Source: Heterodera schachtii (Eukaryota > Nematoda > Chromadorea > Rhabditida > Heteroderidae). Taken from it: a stretch of DNA of 64,000 nt. The notes beneath the pieces were generated by a model. That model was not told the origin of the DNA and made no database searches. It was given only the letters and a program-made list of their open reading frames with translations. The stretch spans positions 1,782,366-1,846,365 of the forward strand of contig SIJG01000009.1 in NCBI GenBank assembly GCA_023374025.1. Direction: 5' to 3'. A program made the position numbers and the translations under genes. Shown here piece after piece: positions 57,660 to 64,000 of the stretch; position 1 is the first letter of the stretch; every line of letters starts with the position of its first letter.

Positions 57660-60400
57660 AAATAATTATTTTTAAGTCAAAATTAAAGATTTTCATCGAC
57701 TTTATTGTTATAATTGTTTTCTTTTAATTTTAAGAAATTTTCAATTTCGCTTTAACTTTCTTCATTATGTTAAGACATTTAAAATAAAATATTATATTAA
57801 TAACAATCTTTTACTAAATAATCCTTTTGAGACAATTTTAATTGAAAGTATATTTAATTATTTTAATTTTCCCACTCATCTTATCTTATAATATAATTTA
57901 TCTGATTTTTTTGATGTTTTGAAAATATGTATCTAAAAAAGAAATATTCCGCAATTTTTATAAGATTATTTTATATCCATTTTATGAAATAATGGCATTA
58001 ATTTTTAAAATTATAATTTTCAATAATTCGTTGATTATTTCAATTACAACCAATATTAATCAATTAAGCTTATTGTATTGAAATAAATATTAAATCTTGA
58101 TAAAAATAAAGTTTTTTATAGTTTTACAGAAAGTTCTTCAAATTCTTGCCGATCTGCACTTCTGTCCAGCATATAAAGATATTTATTCGAGTCTTGTAGA
58201 TGTTTCAGCGTACATATTCAAGAGGTTTTTATTTTACCCAAATTATTAAACCCATTTTCAAATGTTTTCTTTTAATCAAACTTTTAGAAATTGTTTCTTT
58301 ATTTCTTATTTTGTTAATAGCCGTTTCTTAAACATTTTTCTAAAATAAAATTTCATCTCTTATTTCATTGGATTTATAAATGTTTTGAATAATATATTTA
58401 ATTATTAGGGTTGGGATTGTTAGGCAAATGCTTAAAATTTGCGCCTATTATTAGAATCGAAAGCCACTAAAACATAAATAATTACATTAAAAATTAAAAT
58501 ATAACAAGAATAGGTGATTTTTATTAAGTTTTATGTTTTGTTAAATAAAAAGCGTCAATAAAATTTTTTTCTTTAATTATATTATAAATTTCTCATTTTT
58601 AATATAAGGTATTTTTTTTGATAAGATGATTTCAATTTAATCGGCCTGAATATCAAAAGATATACTATTTTTAATGAGATTATTTATTTTCAGGAAGTGA
58701 AGCAGATTGCAGATTCATACTTAGACTTAGAAATTGTTTCTTAATTTCTTATTTTGTTAATGGTCGTTTTTTAAACATTTTCTTTCAATTATAATTTATT
58801 TTATCATTCTTTGTTATTTGATTAAATTGATCTATTTCGCATTCTCTCGGCGTGATCTAAAATGAAAATGGTCCACTTAAAAAACCTAATTTTAATGAGG
58901 TTTTTTTTAAATTTTTTAATTCTATAAATAAGTTTTTTGTTTATTAGCGTTTTCAAATGTCTGACAATAATAAGTATTCGTTCTTATCCCATTATTATAT
59001 TTTATTTTATTTATTTTTTTTAAATATTTGTCCATGTTATTTAATTGCAAAATCTTTGTGTAAATTAATAATTTAATAAATTTTTTTACTAAATTAATTT
59101 ATGACAGGATCTCCATTTAATGATTTTTAGTATATTAATGCAATGGTTCGATTTTTTGTTTAAATTACTATTTCGTGCCTTATAGCTCCACTTTTTTATG
59201 GTTTACATAAAACATAAATTTGCTCCTTCTTTATTTATTTTTTTATTAACATCGTAATTTGAAAGTAATGGAATGTTGAATAATATAAATGAAACTAATT
59301 CATGCATAATGTCTAAGCATTTATCGAAAACAAAAATATATATTAATTTCATTATTCATTATTATTATTATGTCGCTGCATAAAAGTAAATATGAGTTTG
59401 ATTTCTTTAAATCCGAAATATGCCATTTACAAAATGTTTTTTTTTTGTATAATTACATCGTTTGATATTTTATTTAATAATTGAAGAACATATTTATAAT
59501 ATTTTCTTCAAAGTTTTTTATTTGATTAATCAACAATCAATTATTAACAAGATTTAAAGATACTTTTGTTTTAATTGCACAAATTTCAAGAGTATTGTAT
59601 ATCTTAAATTTGTTTTATTTTCAAAGTGTTAAAAATTAGTGTTTTAATTCATTTGGTAATTCAGCGAATAATAAATACATACTAAAAAATAAATATCAAT
59701 TTTTAGTTTATTTTCAATTGTACGATAGAATGTGTCCAATATCTTATGGAGTGTTTTTTTATAATTCCTAATGGGATTGACCAATTCCGAAACGATTCCT
59801 TTTCGTTTCTCTTAGCTAAGTTATATCGTTATTTTGGGTAATATTTTTTTGGTTAATTTTTATTGAAGAAAAAATTGTTATTAAGTTTGGCTGGCTATTA
59901 ATAATATTTTCTTATTTTTGTAACTCTTTTCTTTTGTTCTTTAAATTGAATATGTAAGATAATTAATATTTTCTTGGTATTGGCCAATGAACAGCTCACG
60001 CAATGCCGATGATTGTATTTAGCTAATTTTAATTTGCATTCCGTATTTTATGTTTTTTGCAGAAAATTAGTTACCTACTAATTAATCGGGATTCATTTTA
60101 GACAATTTACTAACAATTATTAAAATTTTCAATTTTACTAACACGTATTTTTTTATTTCCTCATCATTTAATATTATTCTTATTATTTTGATTTAAACTT
60201 TATTATGCATTAAATTATAGGCAATTGGTGAGATTTTCAGTAAATGATTTATAAACGTAATTCATTACATTATTCATTTTGAAAGAATTTGTTTTTCATT
60301 TTTTCGGATTATATTTAATGAATTTATATTTTTTGAATAAATCTAAATTATTCATTTTAGTCCATAAGGAGCCTTTTTTTACATTAAAAATTTTGATCTA
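57660..60400. other. T-rich intergenic DNA
   Basis: The plus strand is T-rich throughout. 'aaattgtttctt...atttcttattttgttaat' occurs at 58289 and again at 58731, an old local duplication. No gene is supported. Confidence 0.55.
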
Positions 60401-60409
60401 ACAACAGCT

Positions 60410-61070
60410 GAGTTTGATTGTTTGTCAGAAGTAAAGCTAAAAAATTCTTTAATGTTAGGGCAATGCCTGGATTTAACTCTGATTTCAAAATTGGATCTGA
60501 GCCTTGACATTTGGATAAACAAGGAAAATTCTAAAGTCATTTTTTAATTTGAACGATTTTAAAAAGACAATAATCCATAATAAAAAAAATATATTTATCG
60601 CCTTTTTGATTTAATTGGTTCATAAATAGAGACCGGATTTTTAGGTTTTTACCTATTTTTTTACGGCATAGTTATGATGAGAGAAGCCCAAAAATAGTAT
60701 TTTCTCCGAACAATTTTCGATTTAGAGCGACTTTTTAGCACCTAAAATTACCTAAAATTGGATTTTCGGTCAATAGAACCTATTTTGGCATTTTTCGAGT
60801 TTTAGAACCTATTTTGGCCTTTTTTCCAATTACTAAATTGCCTGAGTAAATTAAAATTTGTCAATTTACCTTGCCAAATTATTACAATAAAAAGCAGTTA
60901 AAAAAATTAAATAAATATAAAGTGTGAAAATTTGATAATCTAAACTAAAGTAATCGAGCTGAAATAAAAGAATTAATAAGCATGATCCAGGATTTGAATA
61001 AATTCCTAACAGAAAAAATGAGTTAGATCAGTACAAGTTCAGGTTGAAAGATATGACAGATAGCTCATAT
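60410..61070. repeat. Dispersed repeat (see 47.9-48.2 kb) split by a hAT-like remnant
   Basis: 60410-60540 and 60960-61064 resemble parts of 47970-48130. Between them, from 60627, TAGAGACCGGATTTTTAGG followed by 'tacctattttttt' and 'caaaaatagtattttctcc' matches the left half of the hAT-like elements at 47197 and 20326. No matching right end is visible, so this copy is truncated. Confidence 0.5.
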
Positions 61071-63240
61071 ACAGATAATATCTTTTATGAATATTAAATA
61101 TTATTTATTCATTAAAAAAATTATGATACTGAATTTTTTCATAAATTTTTATTTTTTAACCATTTTAAATTTTTAATCAATTGTTAATTTGAATATCGAA
61201 TAAAAAGATTATTTTAAAAATAAGTTTGTAAATAATATGCAATTCCGTTTGTTTAAATTGCGACCTAATATTTTTAAATGTTTTGATTGTAGTTGTTGGG
61301 TATTTATTAATAAATTGCTATGTTTATTTTCATGAATTATAGTTTTTTCAATAATAATAAAAAAGTTAATAATTAAATTTTAGTTCTCATTAAATATTAA
61401 AAAAGCATTTAAATTTATTAACTTTTGAGTAAATTAAAAACATTTTTTTTTCTCAGAATGATGAATGAAAATTATTAATACTAATATTAAAATCTAGCAA
61501 TTCATATTTTGAGAATAAGCTTAAATATTTTATTTTTGGCATAAAAATATAAATGTATTTAAATTTTATAAAAATAAAAATCAAAGAAATATGATTTTTT
61601 TGTTTAGATAATATTTAAATCTAGTTACTATTTATATTTACAATATTTTTATAAAATCTAAAAAATATTTATATTTTTTTAAATGGAATATTTATATTGA
61701 ACTTAAAGAATTCTATTATATTAACGGCTTATTAAACAAAAAAATATCTAAATTAATCGCAATAAATATTATTTGAATTACCAAATTTTCTATCATGTTA
61801 TCTTTAATAATTTAAGAGTTATCTTATTTTGGCGAAGCGCCCGCATACATACTAAAGATATATGACAAGCAAAAATTTAAAAAAAAATAAAAATAAATAC
61901 TAAATAAAAGTGTAAAGAAAAAAAAAATTCTTTCTTAATCATGTGATAAAAATTCTATTTTTATGCTAAAAAACAATAATAATTAACAACTATAACCTCT
62001 TAATATATTATGATAAATATTTTTTTCAAATATCATAAATAATTTTAAAAATAATATGCATTAAAAAAAATTTCAAGAATATTAAAATTATATTTATAGA
62101 TGAAAAGGAAATTCGAAAAAATTAATAAAGTTTAAAATTCAAAATAAATTATTCTTAATTATTAAATATCAATTCAAAATGAATTTAAATTAATAAATTG
62201 GTGAAAAAAGAAAGTTTGTAAATTTGTAAAAATTAAAAACCTCGTATATCAACAAGTGATTAATAAAAAAAAATCTAAATTCATCATTATATCTTATCCG
62301 AATTCAAATTATTAAATTAATTTTGATAATATTTAATACCACATGGTCAAAAATTATAGATAATTAAAAGAATCTAATAATAATAAAACAATAAATAATT
62401 TTTAAAGAAATCAAGTGGAAATATAAAATAAATAAATTAGTATTTTCTGCCAATTATTAAACGGCTGATAATAATTGTTTTGCTTAAAGGAAATAAAAAA
62501 AAGTATAATAAAACAAATAATAATTTAGAACATAAAATAAACGATATTAATTAAAAATTTATATTTTTATTACGGGAAAACATTTAATTGAACAATAATA
62601 ATTAATTTCGATTTTACCTTTTATTATATATAAAGTCTAATCAAAAATTTCCAAAAATGGACACCCTAAAAGCGAAACACCTCTATGACACATACCATAG
62701 AGTAATTTCTAATGTGCCATTTGCATGATGAATATTATATTGTCGTAGTAACTAATTTATTTAGTAATTCTTTTCTTTCATTTTTATTTTTTTAAATATC
62801 ATTTTATATGCAATTAATATTTTGTAATTAAATTTAATAAATTTATTTTTTTTACCAGTAATTTTTTCTAACGTAATTCATATAAATATTATTAAATAGC
62901 TCAAAAATTTATTTGTTATTTGTATTTTTATCGCTTTTTTATTAATATGCGGTTTTTCATACTTTTGCTTCCGAACTTTGGTTTTATTGTTGGCTATCTT
63001 ATTTCCAAGAATCATTTTGCTTTTATTATATATTCATTAATTTTAGTTTAATAAATAAATAATTAAAGTAATTTTTTTTTATTCTTTTATTTCAAAATAA
63101 AAAGGTACGGTATAAAAGTAGGGACAGTAATTCATAGTTGAAGTGTTATTCTTATTTTATTAATAATATTTGTTTAATTCATTTTTATACATATTTTTTT
63201 TTCTTTATAAAATGCTGGAGGCGAGTTTATAATCTTTATT
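61071..63240. other. AT-rich intergenic DNA
   Basis: Mixed at first, then A-rich (about 61480-62560), then T-rich. I see no genes or clear repeats. Confidence 0.55.
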
Positions 63241-63344
63241 TATTTTTTTTTTAAATATTAATCTATTTTATTATTAAGATTGATTGAAATCTCGTTCGAG
63301 TAGCATTGCATTATATAGGTACCAGGGGTGTGACTTGTCTCAGA

Positions 63345-63525
63345 AAAGACAAGAGCCAGAGTTCGGAGAGAGGCGAGAGTCCCCCAAAAGACGCGAGCGA
63401 GAGTTTGGCGAGAGGCGAGAGTCCCCCAAAAGACGCGAGCGAGAGTTTGGCGAGAAGCGAGAGTCCCCAAAAACACAAGGGTTGGCGAAAGGCGAGAGGA
63501 CGAGAGGCGAGAGTTTTTCAATTTT
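63345..63525. repeat. 42-bp purine-rich tandem repeat, about three to four copies
   Basis: The unit is about 42 bp: 'gagcgagagtttggcgagag' followed by 'gcgagagtcccccaaaagac'. The last copy is degenerate and runs into 'ggacgagaggcgagagtttt' at 63497. That phrase is repeated in inverted form as 'actctcgcctctcgtcc' at about 63968-63984. Repetitive ORFs are open on both strands but unsupported. Confidence 0.85.
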
Positions 63526-63569
63526 TCTGTAGCCTTATTTTTTATTCCAAACAATTTCATTCATAAATT

Positions 63570-63720
63570 AAAAAAAGGGTTGAGCGGTAATCGGAAATTG
63601 TATAAAAAACTGGTACCGGTACTGGTACAACTTTTTCCACCGGTACCGGTAATTTTCCAACTTAAAAATTTTGATTCCGGCGGTGCCGATAGGCGCCGCC
63701 AGGAAAAATTTTTTGAAAAT
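63570..63720. repeat. Palindromic GGTACCGGTA cluster
   Basis: 'actggtaccggtactggtac' at about 63610 is followed by 'ccaccggtaccggtaa' at about 63638, giving nested self-complementary KpnI-like motifs. Next comes 'ccggcggtgccgataggcgccgccagg', also partly palindromic. It probably belongs to a mobile element whose other end lies outside the window or at 63968. Confidence 0.6.
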
Positions 63721-63965
63721 TGAGAACAATTTGTTAATAGATTTTGTTCAATAAATGATCTAATTTTTGGGTTTTAGGCTGTTTACAATTAGCCACTAGA
63801 CAATATTTGAACATAAATAAATGCTATAAATAAATAAATAATTTAATTCTTTTCTCAAAAATGTTCCCTTCTTCAGAAGAAAAGGAGAATTATTATGGAT
63901 TGTTTCGCATAAATTTAAATATTTTTCTGACTGCTCAAAAGTTCAATCTTTAGGGTGCATATTCA

Positions 63966-64000
63966 ACTCTCGCCTCTCGTCCAAAAAAACGAGAGTCGAG
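63966..64000. repeat. Inverted partner of the 63.5-kb repeat, at window edge
   Basis: 'actctcgcctctcgtcc' is the complement of 'ggacgaga ggcgagagt' at 63497. After it comes 'cgagagtcgag'. The sequence ends here, so the structure is incomplete. Confidence 0.55.

Overview
The window looks like an extremely AT-rich metazoan genome, most likely a nematode. The clues are the base composition, the short 'ttttcag'-type splice acceptors and the dense small DNA transposons. I cannot name the species. The record contains an assembly gap (904 N, 37390-38293). I saw no rRNA, tRNA, CRISPR or bacterial-type operon structure, so this is a repeat-dominated eukaryotic region with one large intact gene and a few gene-like fragments.

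Layout. (1) 1-7002: a higher-order satellite of 299-bp (A) and 149-bp (B) units, first on the minus strand (1-1690) and then on the plus strand (1791-3957). It merges into a foldback-type element with two near-identical inverted arms (3381-5028 and 5353-7002) around a 324-bp loop. Each arm carries the same frameshifted remnant of an unknown coding sequence. (2) 7003 to at least 13.6 kb, probably about 14.5 kb: a Helitron on the minus strand. Its 3' end (CTAG, preceded by a GC-rich hairpin) lies exactly where a satellite unit of the foldback arm is interrupted, between A and T. It carries an uninterrupted ORF of about 2062 codons. The protein joins an N-terminal Ulp1-type cysteine protease domain to a zinc finger, a HUH/two-tyrosine Rep endonuclease and a Pif1-family helicase. 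A 42-bp minisatellite lies upstream of it. (3) 14.5-23 kb: decayed dispersed repeats, a GC-rich RGG-type exon candidate, and a 21-bp minisatellite split by a 432-bp hAT-type MITE with a clean 8-bp target duplication. (4) 23-53 kb: very AT-rich DNA without convincing genes. It holds a 1.8-kb direct duplication, a small TIR element, a 689-bp MULE-like foldback element with a 9-bp target duplication, the gap, and a second degenerate hAT-like element. Long blocks alternate between T-rich and A-rich on the plus strand. (5) 53-57.7 kb: slightly higher GC, with hairpin and tandem repeats and three weak gene candidates (an unidentified minus-strand ORF, a charged terminal-exon candidate and a 73-aa putative secreted peptide). 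(6) 57.7-64 kb: AT-rich again, with a third hAT-like remnant and a 42-bp tandem repeat at the right edge.

Only the Helitron protein is a confident gene. The three transposition systems visible here (rolling-circle Helitron, foldback/MULE-like and hAT-like) overlap in space: the Helitron landed in a foldback arm and the hAT MITE landed in a minisatellite. The relative order of some insertions can therefore be read directly.
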